64,000 bases of DNA from Bog-375 sp049698695 (GCA_049698695.1 JBAVYH010000121.1:14637-78636), one strand, 5' to 3'; counted from the stretch's first letter, positions 48,684 to 57,010 are shown. The notes: generated by a model not told the origin, from the letters alone. Made by a program: numbers and translations.

Positions 48684-49202
48684 ATGTCTGAGACCGGCCG
48701 TCTGTTCCTGGAATGCTCTGTCCGCAGACTCATGGAGCTGGCTCCCCGCATTGAAACCTGTCTCGGCAAGCTCACGCCCGAGCAGGTGTGGGCGCGCGGC
48801 GGGGAGAACGAAAACGCCATCGGCAACCTGGTGCTGCACCTGTGCGGCAACCTGCGTCAGTGGATCGTCTCCGGCGTCGGCGGGCAGACGGACACGCGCG
48901 ACCGCGATGGCGAATTCGCTACCCGTGGCGACGTCTCCATCCCCGAGCTGAGCGCCCGCCTGCGCGGCACCGTGGAGGAGGCAACGGCCGTGATCGCGGC
49001 GATTGCTCCCGAGCGGCTGGCCGCGCCGTTGCTGGTGCAGGGCTACCGGGTATCCGTGCTGGAGGCCGTCTACCACGTGGTGGAACACTTCTCCATGCAC
49101 ACGGGCCAGATTCTGTTTGCCACCAAAATGCTCACCGGAGCCGATCTCGGTTTCTACCGCCATCTGGCCAGCAGCCGGCCGCACGCGGAAAAGACTCCCT
49201 GA
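48684..49202 (+). CDS. DinB/DUF1572-family protein
   Basis: 172 residues forming a four-helix bundle of the DinB type. The metal ligands are LVLHLCGNLRQWI (first His) and YHVVEHFSMHTGQILF (HxxxH-like pair). The order AIGNLVLHLCGN ... HVVEHFSMHTGQ is that of DUF1572. Family members bind divalent metals and include thiol-dependent (mycothiol or bacillithiol) S-transferases, but most are uncharacterised. The start ATG at 48684 is preceded by CAAGGGATC. It is convergent with hemQ with 16 bases between the stops. Confidence 0.85.
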   Translation: MSETGRLFLECSVRRLMELAPRIETCLGKLTPEQVWARGGENENAIGNLVLHLCGNLRQWIVSGVGGQTDTRDRDGEFATRGDVSIPELSARLRGTVEEATAVIAAIAPERLAAPLLVQGYRVSVLEAVYHVVEHFSMHTGQILFATKMLTGADLGFYRHLASSRPHAEKTP

Positions 49203-49218
49203 ACGCGGCGAGCCCGGT

Positions 49219-50067
49219 TCAGAAGTCCAGCAGGCTGCCTAAATCGGCCGCACGCACCCGCAGCCCGACGTAGAAGGACCCGAAGAGCGCGTAGAGAGCG
49301 CTCGCCTGGTCGAAGCGCATTTCGTAGATCAACCGCTTGAACACCAGTGGATCTTCCGCGAACAGATCGACGCCCCATTCCCAATCGTCAAACCCGATCG
49401 AGCCGCTGATGATCTGCCGCACTTCGCCCGCGTAGCGCCGGCCGATCAGCCCGTGCTCGGCCATCATGCGCTGGCGGTCCGCCATCGACTCGCGGTACCA
49501 GTTGACGGATTCGCCGCGCCGACGGTCCATCGGGTAGAAGCACAAATATTTGGATTCAGGAATCCGCGGCCACAGCCGCGGCGCCATGGCGGCGCGCTGC
49601 CGCGCCAGCACTTCCTCGATTCCCGCCTTCCATTCCTCCGAGTTCGGCTCAATGCCCTTCGCCGCCAGGCCGGCGTACACCTTGGCAGTAGATTCGTAGA
49701 GGCCCAGTTCCACCACCGACAGATAGGAAGTCGCCGGCTCCAGGTAGTCGCCCAGCCGCAGCCGGGCGAGTTCGATCTCCGCCTGGTTCAGTTCCTCGAA
49801 GCTGCGGCGAAAGTGCACGATCATCAAGTCGCCCTTGTGTCCGAGGAGCGAATAGAGCGCGCTTTCGCGGCCATCGGCGTGCGTTTCCATGCGGCCCAAA
49901 ACCGCGGCGGCTTCGCCTAGAATTTCCGTGCGGCCGCCCGCAGGCAGCGCGCGCCACGCCGCGCGGCGAAACCGCATCATCTGGTGGAGCACGCCCGCCC
50001 CTTCGAGCGTGAGCGGCAAAGCGGGCACCGCCGCGACGGCAACCGTTTCAGGAGTCATGCCCTTCAT
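49219..50067 (-). CDS. hemQ: Coproheme decarboxylase / heme peroxidase-like HemQ (chlorite dismutase family)
   Basis: 282 residues. CFYPMDRRRGESVNWYRES matches the HemQ signature with the radical Tyr (in YPM) and substrate Arg/Trp contacts, and GSIGFDDWEWGVDLFAEDPLVFKRLIYEMRFD (in pieces) is the closing part of the family. HemQ turns coproheme III into protoheme with peroxide in the coproporphyrin-dependent route. The extra N-terminal ~50 residues are of unknown use. Two adjoining starts, ATG 50067 and ATG 50058, are possible. Its presence suggests heme is made by the coproporphyrin pathway; other hem genes are not in the window. Confidence 0.88.
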   Translation of the reverse strand: MKGMTPETVAVAAVPALPLTLEGAGVLHQMMRFRRAAWRALPAGGRTEILGEAAAVLGRMETHADGRESALYSLLGHKGDLMIVHFRRSFEELNQAEIELARLRLGDYLEPATSYLSVVELGLYESTAKVYAGLAAKGIEPNSEEWKAGIEEVLARQRAAMAPRLWPRIPESKYLCFYPMDRRRGESVNWYRESMADRQRMMAEHGLIGRRYAGEVRQIISGSIGFDDWEWGVDLFAEDPLVFKRLIYEMRFDQASALYALFGSFYVGLRVRAADLGSLLDF

Positions 50068-50229
50068 TATGTTCCAAAACGGGTGTGCCATCGCGCGGAC
50101 CTGCCGACGTGGCCACGCCACCCCGCTGTGCCGGGCGCGCACACGGGCTTTGGGCGCGACTACCCGGCAACAAACGGACTTGGACGCTGGCAAACGGATT
50201 GCAACTTCGCAACGCGAGGAGGGCGATTG

Positions 50230-50454
50230 ATGCCGTTGTTCAAGATAACGGGACAGGGCTTATCGGCGATTGCGGTGTCGGTCGCCCTCTTGTGGGGCTG
50301 CCTGCTGGGTGCAGGCGCACAGGAACGCCGCGCCATGGCCGCACGAGGACAGGTGATGCGCCAGCTCCGGTTGCTGCAAGAGCGAAACCGGCGGCGGCCG
50401 CTTTCCGTGCCGTTCCCCCATCACCATCGCCAACCGCAGCCCATCGCCGCCTAG
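50230..50454 (+). CDS. Small membrane or exported protein (74 aa)
   Basis: 74 residues. GGAGG lies 7 bases before the ATG. One hydrophobic helix (LSAIAVSVALLWGCLLGAGA) is followed by a basic tail (RGQVMRQLRLLQERNRRRPL) ending in HHHRQPQPIAA. Small proteins with this start (MxLFKITGQGLSxIAxSVALLWG) appear to me to be recurrent in Acidobacteriota. It precedes lepB by 54 bases. Too small for domain assignment. Confidence 0.6.
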   Translation: MPLFKITGQGLSAIAVSVALLWGCLLGAGAQERRAMAARGQVMRQLRLLQERNRRRPLSVPFPHHHRQPQPIAA

Positions 50455-50493
50455 AGCGCCTTGGCGGGCAACCGCGGCCCGGCCGGGAACGTC

Positions 50494-50499
50494 TATAAT
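50494..50499 (+). promoter_or_regulatory. Candidate -10 box (TATAAT) of lepB, near-leaderless
   Basis: A perfect TATAAT ends 9 bases before the ATG of lepB at 50509. No fitting -35 box is seen. If used, transcription would begin only a few bases from the start codon. Confidence 0.45.
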
Positions 50500-50508
50500 G
50501 CATACGGA

Positions 50509-51114
50509 ATGCCTGCCGGACCAAGTCCCGAAGCCATCCCACCGCTTTCTCCCGACCGATCGAGCTCGCGCCCGGCGCGCTTTGGCATCGGCGGCGCGCT
50601 GGCCCGGTTGCGCGACCTGGCGCTTTCCGTGCTCATCGCCGTCGTTTTGATCGTCTTCATCTACCAGCCAGTCAAAGTGGAAGGCACCAGCATGGAGCCG
50701 GAGCTCACCGATCAGGAGCGCATCTTCATCAACAAATTCACTTACCGCTTCGGGCTGGGCAGTATCGAGCGCGGCGACACGGTGGTCTTTCACTACGACG
50801 AGGCCAAGTCCTACATCAAGCGTGTGATCGGCCTGCCCGGGGACCGCGTGCGCATCAACGCCGGCCAGGTGTTCGTCAACGACCGCCCGCTCAAAGAGGA
50901 CTACGTCCCGGAGCAGTACCGCGACACGATTTCCTGGCCGCCCGGCGCTATTGCACGGGATGAAGTAGTGCCTCCGGACATGTATTTCGTTTTGGGAGAT
51001 CACCGCTCGCAATCGAGCGATAGCCGCTCCTGGGGCTACGTGCCCCGCCGTAGCATTTACGGCAAAGCTGTTTTCGTTTACTGGCCCCCGGACAAAATCG
51101 GACGATTGCGTTAG
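50509..51114 (+). CDS. lepB: Signal peptidase I
   Basis: 201 residues. One membrane helix (LSVLIAVVLIVFIYQPVKVE) is followed by the catalytic serine in EGTSMEPEL (Ser 61) and lysine in SYIKRVIGLPGD (Lys 104), then FVLGDHRSQSSDSRSWGYV, the GDN/xxNSxDSR-like box. It cleaves signal peptides on the outer side of the inner membrane; many of the exported proteins in this window would be its substrates. The ATG is chosen because a TATAAT directly precedes it. No other secretion gene is in the same operon. Confidence 0.95.
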   Translation: MPAGPSPEAIPPLSPDRSSSRPARFGIGGALARLRDLALSVLIAVVLIVFIYQPVKVEGTSMEPELTDQERIFINKFTYRFGLGSIERGDTVVFHYDEAKSYIKRVIGLPGDRVRINAGQVFVNDRPLKEDYVPEQYRDTISWPPGAIARDEVVPPDMYFVLGDHRSQSSDSRSWGYVPRRSIYGKAVFVYWPPDKIGRLR

Positions 51115-51172
51115 GGCTCCCGCGACTCCTGTGCGACGTTAATCCCCAATCGCCGAGTGGGCACCTGGGTAC

Positions 51173-51202
51173 TTGCCGTGCGGTTCGGCCCCCCGGTATA
51201 CT
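51173..51202 (+). promoter_or_regulatory. Candidate promoter of the 88-residue gene
   Basis: TTGCCG (51173-51178) and TATACT (51197-51202) are 18 bp apart. The start would lie about 16 bases upstream of the ATG at 51225. Confidence 0.45.
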
Positions 51203-51224
51203 TACATTTTCGCTGAGTGGTTGT

Positions 51225-51491
51225 ATGACGGCGAGAGACGAGTTCGATCCCTTAGCCCCGCAGCGCGAGGCCGCTTTCTTCTACGGCCTGTTCCTCCGCG
51301 GGCATGACGTGGAAACACTGCGCCAGGACATCGATGTGCCCCGCTCCATGATCGAGAAGTGGATGAAGGCCAAAGACTTCGAGATCGCGTTCCGGGAGAG
51401 CCTGCGCCGCGTCTACAGCTACCGCAAGCAGGTCCTGGCCATTTTCGACGGTCTGGTGCTGAACGAGCAGGACCGCCCCCGGTTGCAATAG
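51225..51491 (+). CDS. Small conserved protein with helix-turn-helix-like region (88 aa)
   Basis: 88 residues. FLRGHDVETLRQDIDVPRSMIEKWMKA could fold as a small helix-turn-helix (RQDIDVPRSMIEKW as the turn and recognition helix). The N-terminal EFDPLAPQREAAFFYGLFL seems conserved in acidobacterial relatives I recall, but there is no named family. It has its own candidate promoter and lies between lepB and ymdB. A DNA-binding regulator is one reading; a structural protein is another. Confidence 0.6.
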   Translation: MTARDEFDPLAPQREAAFFYGLFLRGHDVETLRQDIDVPRSMIEKWMKAKDFEIAFRESLRRVYSYRKQVLAIFDGLVLNEQDRPRLQ

Positions 51492-51562
51492 CGCCATTGC
51501 GGCCAACCGCCCCAACCCCCGGTTCCCACCACGCGGACGTGCTAAGGTTGAGAAATTAGAGA

Positions 51563-52342
51563 ATGAATATTCTTTTCATTGGAGATATTTTTGCTTCTCC
51601 AGGGAGGCGGATCGTCGCGGATCATTTTGCCGACATTGTTGAGACCAACACCGTCGATCTGGCCATTGCCAACGCAGAAAATGCGGCCGGCGGATTCGGC
51701 ATCACGCCGGCGGTGGCCGAGGAACTTTTCGGCATGGGCTTGGACGTGCTCACCAGCGGCAACCACATTTGGGACAAACGCGAAATTTTCGACTATCTGT
51801 CTCGCCAGCCGCGGCTGTTGCGCCCTGGCAACTACCCGGAAGGACCGGGATGCGGTATGGTAACCGTACGGGCGCGCAACGGCGTGGAGTGCGCCGTACT
51901 GAACCTGCAAGGACGCACGCACATGCCGGCTACGGATTGCCCATTTCGCAAAGCTAGCCAGATGCTGGCGGCCCTCGATCCGGCGATTCGCGTGCGCTTC
52001 CTGGACTTCCACGCGGAAGTGACCAGCGAGAAGATGGCCATGGGCTGGTATCTCGACGGCAAGATCTCGGCGGTGATCGGCACCCACACCCATGTCGTCA
52101 CTGCCGATACCCGTATCCTGCCGGGCGGCACGGCCTACCAGACCGATTGCGGCATGACGGGGCCGCACGATTCGGTGATTGGGGTGGAGACGGGGATTGT
52201 CATCCAGCGTTTCTTGACCGCGCTGCCGGTGCGCCTGGAAGCGGCACGCCACGGCGCGGAATTGCACGCGGTGATCGTGGACGTGGACGAGGCCACCGGC
52301 AAAGCACGCAGTGCGCGCCGCCACGCCATCGGCGGAGATTGA
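51563..52342 (+). CDS. ymdB: YmdB-family metallophosphoesterase (2',3'-cyclic-nucleotide phosphodiesterase)
   Basis: 259 residues. MNILFIGDIFASPGRR, IANAENAAGGFGI, LTSGNHIWDKREI, DFHAEVTSEKMAMGWYLDGK and IGTHTHVVTAD are the YmdB metal-binding blocks in the right order. The enzyme hydrolyses cyclic nucleotides and affects gene expression and biofilm in other bacteria. The GGDEF gene starts 4 bases after it, so both may take part in nucleotide second-messenger control. The start is the ATG at 51563. Confidence 0.93.
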   Translation: MNILFIGDIFASPGRRIVADHFADIVETNTVDLAIANAENAAGGFGITPAVAEELFGMGLDVLTSGNHIWDKREIFDYLSRQPRLLRPGNYPEGPGCGMVTVRARNGVECAVLNLQGRTHMPATDCPFRKASQMLAALDPAIRVRFLDFHAEVTSEKMAMGWYLDGKISAVIGTHTHVVTADTRILPGGTAYQTDCGMTGPHDSVIGVETGIVIQRFLTALPVRLEAARHGAELHAVIVDVDEATGKARSARRHAIGGD

Positions 52343-52346
52343 GCGA

Positions 52347-53531
52347 ATGGATCCCTCCAGCCCGGTAGCCGACCTCACCGCCTTCTTCATCCAGGTGATC
52401 GGGTCGCTTCTGTTCGGGCTGGTCTTTCTGTTCCTGTGGCGCCAATCGCGCGCCGTTTACTTCGGCTTGTGGGCGGCGGCGTGGGGGCTGCGTGCCATTG
52501 CCACGGTGTTCGGCTTCGAGTTGCTGAGCCACGGCGGGATGGGCTGGCTGGCGCCTTACACCACCTTCGATTTCGCTTTCGCAATTGTCCTGATTGCCGC
52601 TGCGCGCGCCGGCTTCGGCACCGGCTTGCGGGAATGGCGCGCGATCCTGCGCCTGATCGCCCTGCTGCCGGTGTTCGTGACAGCGGTGTTCGCCGTGGCG
52701 ATGTTTTCCCGGCTGGAAGCCTACCATTCGTCGCACGCTCTCCTGCTGGGCTTCATCTATCTGTACCTTTTCCTGCAGCTCCGCCGCCAGGGCGGGCTCG
52801 GGTTTCGCATGTTCCGGTTCTCGCTGCTGGTCCTTTCCGCGGCCTTCTTCGAGCATGCCTTCATCTTCCTGTGGATGTACAACCGGGGGAATGCGCCGGA
52901 CTGGGCCCGTTACCTGCACCATGAGACCTATTATGATTTCGCGCTCCACTGTGTGATGGCTTTTTCGGCCATGGCGATGTGGAGCGAGACGCAAATGGAC
53001 CGGCTGCGGGGCCTCGTCGCCGAAGTCGAAAGCCTGCGGCGCGAAAACAGCAACCGCACCGACGTGGATGGTCTCACCGGGCTGCTCAACCAGGCGGCGC
53101 TGTCGCGGCGCGTAGAACAGCCAGCCCCGCTGGATTGCGTGGTAGCGGTGTGCGACATGGATAGTTTCAAGGAGGTCAACGACCGCTACGGACACCTTGT
53201 GGGCGACGAGATCCTTCGCAACGTGGGCAACCTGCTGGGACGATCCATCCGCCATGAGGACGAAGCATATCGCTGGGGCGGCGACGAGTTTGTCATCCTT
53301 TTCCTAAACCAGAGTACCGAAGGGGCGGCCAAGCGCATGGCCGAGCTCGAGCAGCGATTGAGCGATTTCCAGGTGCGCGGATTCGGCGTGCTGCCGATTT
53401 CCTTCAGTTGGGGCGTTGCCGACGCGCGCGAGCGGCCGCTCCGCGACGCTCTGGATGAAGCCGACCGCGCCATGTACGCCCTGAAACGCAGCCGCGGCGA
53501 GCTCACCCGCGAACGCCAGCAGGCGATTTGA
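52347..53531 (+). CDS. Membrane diguanylate cyclase (GGDEF)
   Basis: 394 residues. Six or so N-terminal membrane helices (IQVIGSLLFGLVFLFLWR through MAFSAMAMW) are followed by a coiled segment (MDRLRGLVAEVESLRREN) and a GGDEF domain with DGLTGLLNQAAL, VCDMDSFKEVNDRYGHLVGDE and RWGGDEFVI (GGDEF at about residues 311-315). The catalytic motif is intact. No I-site RxxD was confirmed. It should make cyclic-di-GMP in response to an unknown membrane signal. It is coupled to ymdB by a 4-base gap. Confidence 0.92.
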   Translation: MDPSSPVADLTAFFIQVIGSLLFGLVFLFLWRQSRAVYFGLWAAAWGLRAIATVFGFELLSHGGMGWLAPYTTFDFAFAIVLIAAARAGFGTGLREWRAILRLIALLPVFVTAVFAVAMFSRLEAYHSSHALLLGFIYLYLFLQLRRQGGLGFRMFRFSLLVLSAAFFEHAFIFLWMYNRGNAPDWARYLHHETYYDFALHCVMAFSAMAMWSETQMDRLRGLVAEVESLRRENSNRTDVDGLTGLLNQAALSRRVEQPAPLDCVVAVCDMDSFKEVNDRYGHLVGDEILRNVGNLLGRSIRHEDEAYRWGGDEFVILFLNQSTEGAAKRMAELEQRLSDFQVRGFGVLPISFSWGVADARERPLRDALDEADRAMYALKRSRGELTRERQQAI

Positions 53532-53565
53532 ACTTCGGGCGGACCCAGTTGGCCCTGACCTCCGT

Positions 53566-53595
53566 TTGACCCGCCGCGACGCGGTCTCTTATACT
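53566..53595 (+). promoter_or_regulatory. Promoter of secG, near-leaderless
   Basis: TTGACC (53566-53571) and TATACT (53590-53595) are 18 bp apart. The predicted start is only about 5 bases before the ATG at 53607. Confidence 0.6.
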
Positions 53596-53606
53596 GGTGA
53601 ATCAGC

Positions 53607-54059
53607 ATGTATATTCTTGTTCTTCTGATTCACGTCCTGGTCTGCATCTTTCTCATCATCGTGGTGCTCTTGCAGAGCGGGAAGGCGGCGGACCTGGCCG
53701 GGGCCTTCGGCGGCATGGGATCTCAAACGGCGTTTGGTCCGCGCGGTTCCGCCACGTTGTTGTCGAAGGCGACGACAATTTCAGCGGTCTTGTTCATGAT
53801 CACGTCGCTTTCGCTCTCCATCCTGGCGACGAAGGGCGCAGGCTTGGGAACCACGGTTCTGGAGGGCGGCTCGACCAAGAGCGCTCCGGTCAGGACGCAG
53901 GCGCCGGCTCTCCCGCCTCCGGGACAGCTCCCGGGTCAGGCTCCGGCAGCGCCGCCGTCGCAGACCATCCAGATCCCGATCCCGACGCCGACCAAGCAGA
54001 ACGCCGGGAAGCCGATTCCACTACGGGTCCCAGCTCAGCCGGCGCCGAATAAGAAGTAG
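53607..54059 (+). CDS. secG: Preprotein translocase subunit SecG
   Basis: 150 residues, longer than E. coli SecG by a Pro/Gln/Ala-rich C-terminal tail (about residues 85-150). The two helices are ILVLLIHVLVCIFLIIVVLLQ and SKATTISAVLFMITSLSLSILA, and GKAADLAGAFGGMGSQTAFGPRGSA-type loop carries the SecG signature QSGKAADLAGAFGG. It aids SecYE during export. The extra tail is common in SecG of this group. Its own promoter is present. tRNA-Leu follows 9 bases after the stop. Confidence 0.93.
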   Translation: MYILVLLIHVLVCIFLIIVVLLQSGKAADLAGAFGGMGSQTAFGPRGSATLLSKATTISAVLFMITSLSLSILATKGAGLGTTVLEGGSTKSAPVRTQAPALPPPGQLPGQAPAAPPSQTIQIPIPTPTKQNAGKPIPLRVPAQPAPNKK

Positions 54060-54068
54060 CCACACAAC

Positions 54069-54155
54069 GCGGAGGTGGCGGAATTGGCAGACGCACTAGC
54101 TTGAGGTGCTAGCGGGAGCAATCTCGTGGGGGTTCAAGTCCCCCTCTCCGCACCA
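54069..54155 (+). tRNA. tRNA-Leu (anticodon GAG)
   Basis: A long-variable-arm tRNA. The acceptor GCGGAGG pairs with TCTCCGC, then A and an encoded CCA. The anticodon stem CTAGC/GCTAG encloses TTGAGGT with anticodon GAG. The variable arm and the T arm (GGTTCAAGTCC) are complete. It reads CTC/CTT codons. Confidence 0.97.
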
Positions 54156-54269
54156 AGACATTCCTTCCGAGGGCATCGGTTTACCGGCCCCATTTTGGCC
54201 GGGCTCGCCTGCGGCTGGAAATGGGGCTCTGCAATCAGAACGGGTCGCGGCGATTCAGAATAAACGGGC

Positions 54270-55682
54270 TCAATGCGCTTGGTCGGAGGCTTTGCATCCA
54301 TCCCTGCGAAATTCGAACCGCAGCAGCCGTGTGCCCTCGACGTTCTGCCCGGCATCACTCGCCGGTTGAAACTTCCAGCGGCGCGCCGCCTCCAGGGCCA
54401 CCCTGTCAAAGTATTTGCTCCCTGGGCGCGAGTCGAGTACCGCATCCACCACGGCACCGGACTGGTCGACTGTGACCCTCACCCGGACCGTCACCATGCC
54501 CCTAATCGTTCCTAAGATTGATGGAGGAACCTCGGGCACGAAGCGATCGACAACCGCTGCGGCAGGCAGCGTGCCGGCGGAATTGTTTTTCACCGGCGCC
54601 GGCGGCGCGGGGCTGGGCGGCGTTTGCGCTTCAGGCGTTTCGGCGGCTTCCGGCGCAGCGACTGGCCCGGCTGCCGGTTCCGCCGCAGCGGTCTCAGGCT
54701 TTTCCGGCACCACCGCTTGCTCCGAGGCTACAGGTCGAGGCGCGGTCGCAGAGGGCGAGTTCAACAGCCTGGTACCGGTCAGGATTGCGCCAGCCAGGAT
54801 CATCCCCCCAAGGATGGCTCCCCCCACTGGCAAAAAATACGGGCTCCGCCGCGCTCGTTCGGGCAGTGACAGCTGCGCGATTGGGACAACCTTCGCCACG
54901 TTTGGACTTGCCTGTGGCGCGGCCGAAGCCGGCTGCAACGCAAGAGCAATATCCGCCAAGGAGCAGCGCAATCGCGGGTCCGATCGCAGGGAGCGGCGCG
55001 CGATATCGAGGAACGGCGCCTCCAGCGACTCCGGGACGATCGGATCGTTCGTCGCGCTGCCGTCCCAAACGGGCAGCCACTGGGTCAGGACCTGCACCAC
55101 CGTCATGCCCAGCGACCAAACATCCCCTGCCGGCATTATGCCGGTGTGGCCCTCGGGCGGGCCATTCACGTTCCGTGCCCACAGATCGTCGCCCGACTCT
55201 CCGCTTCGCAAGAGGCCGTCGCTTGAGATCTTCACCCGGTCGCCGACAGCCATGATGTTGGTTGGCGTCAGGCAACCATGCACGAAGCCCTCGGCGTGAA
55301 GGTACGCCAGAGTCTCCAGTACATCCGTCAGCATTTCGCGTGCCTCTGCCGCCGCCAGCGGCCGGCTCGGGATCACCTGCGAAAGATCTTCTTCGCTCCG
55401 CTCCATGACAACGTAGACCAGGCCAACGCCGTCGAGCTGACAAGTTCCGAAATGATAAATGGAAAGCAGCCCGGGGTGCGACAGCCTGGCGGCAAGCTCC
55501 CGCCGCAACATCCACACTTGCGCCGCAGCCGAATCGGCCGGCACCAGCTTGATCGCGGCCTTTTGCGGAGTGCCTTCGCCGCATTCCGTAACGAACACGG
55601 CGCTGTGTGCGGAGCCGCCCAGGTACTGGCCCAGATGGAATCTACCCTCAACAACGTGGCCTTCCCACTGCTTCCATTCCAC
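54270..55682 (-). CDS. Pseudokinase-TonB C-terminal domain fusion protein
   Basis: 470 residues. Residues 15-250 are a Hanks-type kinase fold with Lys 45 (AAIKLVP), Glu 62 (RRELAARL) and the DVWSLG motif. The catalytic loop reads VHGCLTPTN instead of HRDLKxxN, so the catalytic Asp is missing, and the DFG site reads SDG. A membrane helix (282-307) is followed by a Pro/Ala/Glu-rich linker and a TonB C-terminal domain (GMVTVRVRVTVDQSGAVVD, YFDRVALEAARRWKFQP). It may couple a cytosolic signal to an outer-membrane or periplasmic partner. The start is a GTG at 55680-55682 with GGGGAG ten bases upstream. Binding partners are unknown. Confidence 0.85.
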   Translation of the reverse strand: MEWKQWEGHVVEGRFHLGQYLGGSAHSAVFVTECGEGTPQKAAIKLVPADSAAAQVWMLRRELAARLSHPGLLSIYHFGTCQLDGVGLVYVVMERSEEDLSQVIPSRPLAAAEAREMLTDVLETLAYLHAEGFVHGCLTPTNIMAVGDRVKISSDGLLRSGESGDDLWARNVNGPPEGHTGIMPAGDVWSLGMTVVQVLTQWLPVWDGSATNDPIVPESLEAPFLDIARRSLRSDPRLRCSLADIALALQPASAAPQASPNVAKVVPIAQLSLPERARRSPYFLPVGGAILGGMILAGAILTGTRLLNSPSATAPRPVASEQAVVPEKPETAAAEPAAGPVAAPEAAETPEAQTPPSPAPPAPVKNNSAGTLPAAAVVDRFVPEVPPSILGTIRGMVTVRVRVTVDQSGAVVDAVLDSRPGSKYFDRVALEAARRWKFQPASDAGQNVEGTRLLRFEFRRDGCKASDQAH

Positions 55683-55731
55683 TATCGTGATCTCCCCGAG
55701 AGTAAACAGATGCGTTTTATTTTGGCTGAGA

Positions 55732-55776
55732 AGTCCATATTGTCTTCTGGGCGGTCTGAAGTCAATATTGTCTCTG
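55732..55776. promoter_or_regulatory. Pair of 13-bp direct repeats upstream of the pseudokinase
   Basis: AGTCCATATTGTC (55732-55744) and AGTCAATATTGTC (55760-55772) differ at one base and lie 28 bp apart in the 310-bp region between the pseudokinase and hslR. They could be operator half-sites. The rest of the gap shows nothing clear. Confidence 0.35.
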
Positions 55777-55992
55777 ATAGATTCGACGCAATCCGCCCTT
55801 CCCGGCGGGCGGCCGGAGTTGTCTTATACCACAAGTAATCAATGACTTGCCGTCTTTCTTTATGGGGATCTTCATTTAGCTCCAGTTCCTGTTCCCGTCG
55901 GGCGCCGGCGGCGGCTGGCGAAGCGCCGGTCTCGCGCCGCGCCCGGCATTCACCGTCCGCCGGACGACCGGCAGCCATCGGAGAATGGGGTT

Positions 55993-56373
55993 ATGCCGCG
56001 AGTGAGAATGGACAAGTGGCTCTGGGCCGCCCGATTCTTCAAGACGCGCACGCTGGCGGCGCGGGCATGCGAGCTCGGCAGGATTGCGGCCAACGGGCAG
56101 GCGGCCAAAGCTGCGCGCGAGGTCCGGGTCGGCGACCTGCTGCACGTGAAGAACGAAAGCGGCGACTTTCAGGTGGAGGTTCTGGCTCTTAGTGAGATGC
56201 GCGGCCCGGCGCCGGTTGCCCAGGCGCTCTACCGCGAAACAGAGGCGAGCCGGGAATTGCGGCTAAAGTTGGCCGAAGAGCGCAAAGCGATGCCGCACTT
56301 CGAATCGATGCGGGAAGGCAAACCATCGAAACGCGATCGCCGTAAAATCGCCCGCCTGCGGGGTAGAAGCTGA
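55993..56373 (+). CDS. hslR: S4-domain RNA-binding protein (Hsp15-like)
   Basis: 126 residues. MDKWLWAARFFKTRTLAARACELGRIAANGQAAK (in part) is the S4 domain, with the typical DKWLWAARFFKTR opening of Hsp15. The C-terminal SREL...RKAMPHFESMREGKPSKRDRRKIARL is basic. Hsp15 binds stalled 50S subunits carrying nascent peptide and helps recycle them. It is divergent from the pseudokinase and convergent with recX. Confidence 0.92.
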   Translation: MPRVRMDKWLWAARFFKTRTLAARACELGRIAANGQAAKAAREVRVGDLLHVKNESGDFQVEVLALSEMRGPAPVAQALYRETEASRELRLKLAEERKAMPHFESMREGKPSKRDRRKIARLRGRS

Positions 56374-56464
56374 CGATCGAATAGCCGGGCCTCCGGGTTG
56401 GACGAGTTTTGCTCGAAGCAGGCCCCCGGGCCGGAATCCGGGATTAGCCGCGGTGGCCGGAGCG

Positions 56465-57010
56465 CTACTCGGATTCCGACTCCGCTTCCGGCGGCTCCCA
56501 GGCATCCAACAGTTCCGGGTTCCTGGCGAACCGCTTCAGGACGCGCAGGATTTCGCCCGACCGGAAACCGGCGTGGAGCAGCCGGCGGTAGGCGGCGGCC
56601 AGATCCTTGTCCGCTTCGAAGAGGCCCTCGCGCGCAGCGAGGCGGTACTTGCGGCGAATCCAATCCTCGATCAGCGCTGTTTCGTCGACTCCCTGGTACA
56701 CGTCGCGCACGGTGCGCTCGGCCAGCGCGGGAGCCACGCGGCGGCGGCGCAAATCCTGAACCACGCGCGTGCTTCCCAACTTGTCGCCGGAGAGGCGCGC
56801 GTTGGCAAAGGTTTCGGCGAAGCGGCGGTCGTCCAGGTAGCCGAGGTCCTTGAGGCGCGCCACCGCGTGATCCACGTCGCCGGCGCGTTGCGCCCGGCGG
56901 CGCAGCTTTTCGCGCAGCTCCCCGGTGGAATACGCCCTTCCTGCGAGCAGCCGCAATGCGTAGGTCCACAGCCGCTCGGCGTCCAAGCGCCGGTCTGCTT
57001 TTTCCGCCAT
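56465..57010 (-). CDS. recX: Regulatory protein RecX
   Basis: 181 residues. RLWTYALRLLAGRAYSTGELREKLRRR is the first RecX helical repeat; YLDDRRFAETFANARLSGDKLGSTRVVQDLRRRRV and DETALIEDWIRRKYR are the second and third (given in part). RecX blocks RecA filament growth. recA is not adjacent here. The ATG at 57008-57010 (MAEKADRRLDAERL) is chosen since the domain begins soon after. It is divergent from the YtxH gene. Confidence 0.88.
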   Translation of the reverse strand: MAEKADRRLDAERLWTYALRLLAGRAYSTGELREKLRRRAQRAGDVDHAVARLKDLGYLDDRRFAETFANARLSGDKLGSTRVVQDLRRRRVAPALAERTVRDVYQGVDETALIEDWIRRKYRLAAREGLFEADKDLAAAYRRLLHAGFRSGEILRVLKRFARNPELLDAWEPPEAESESE

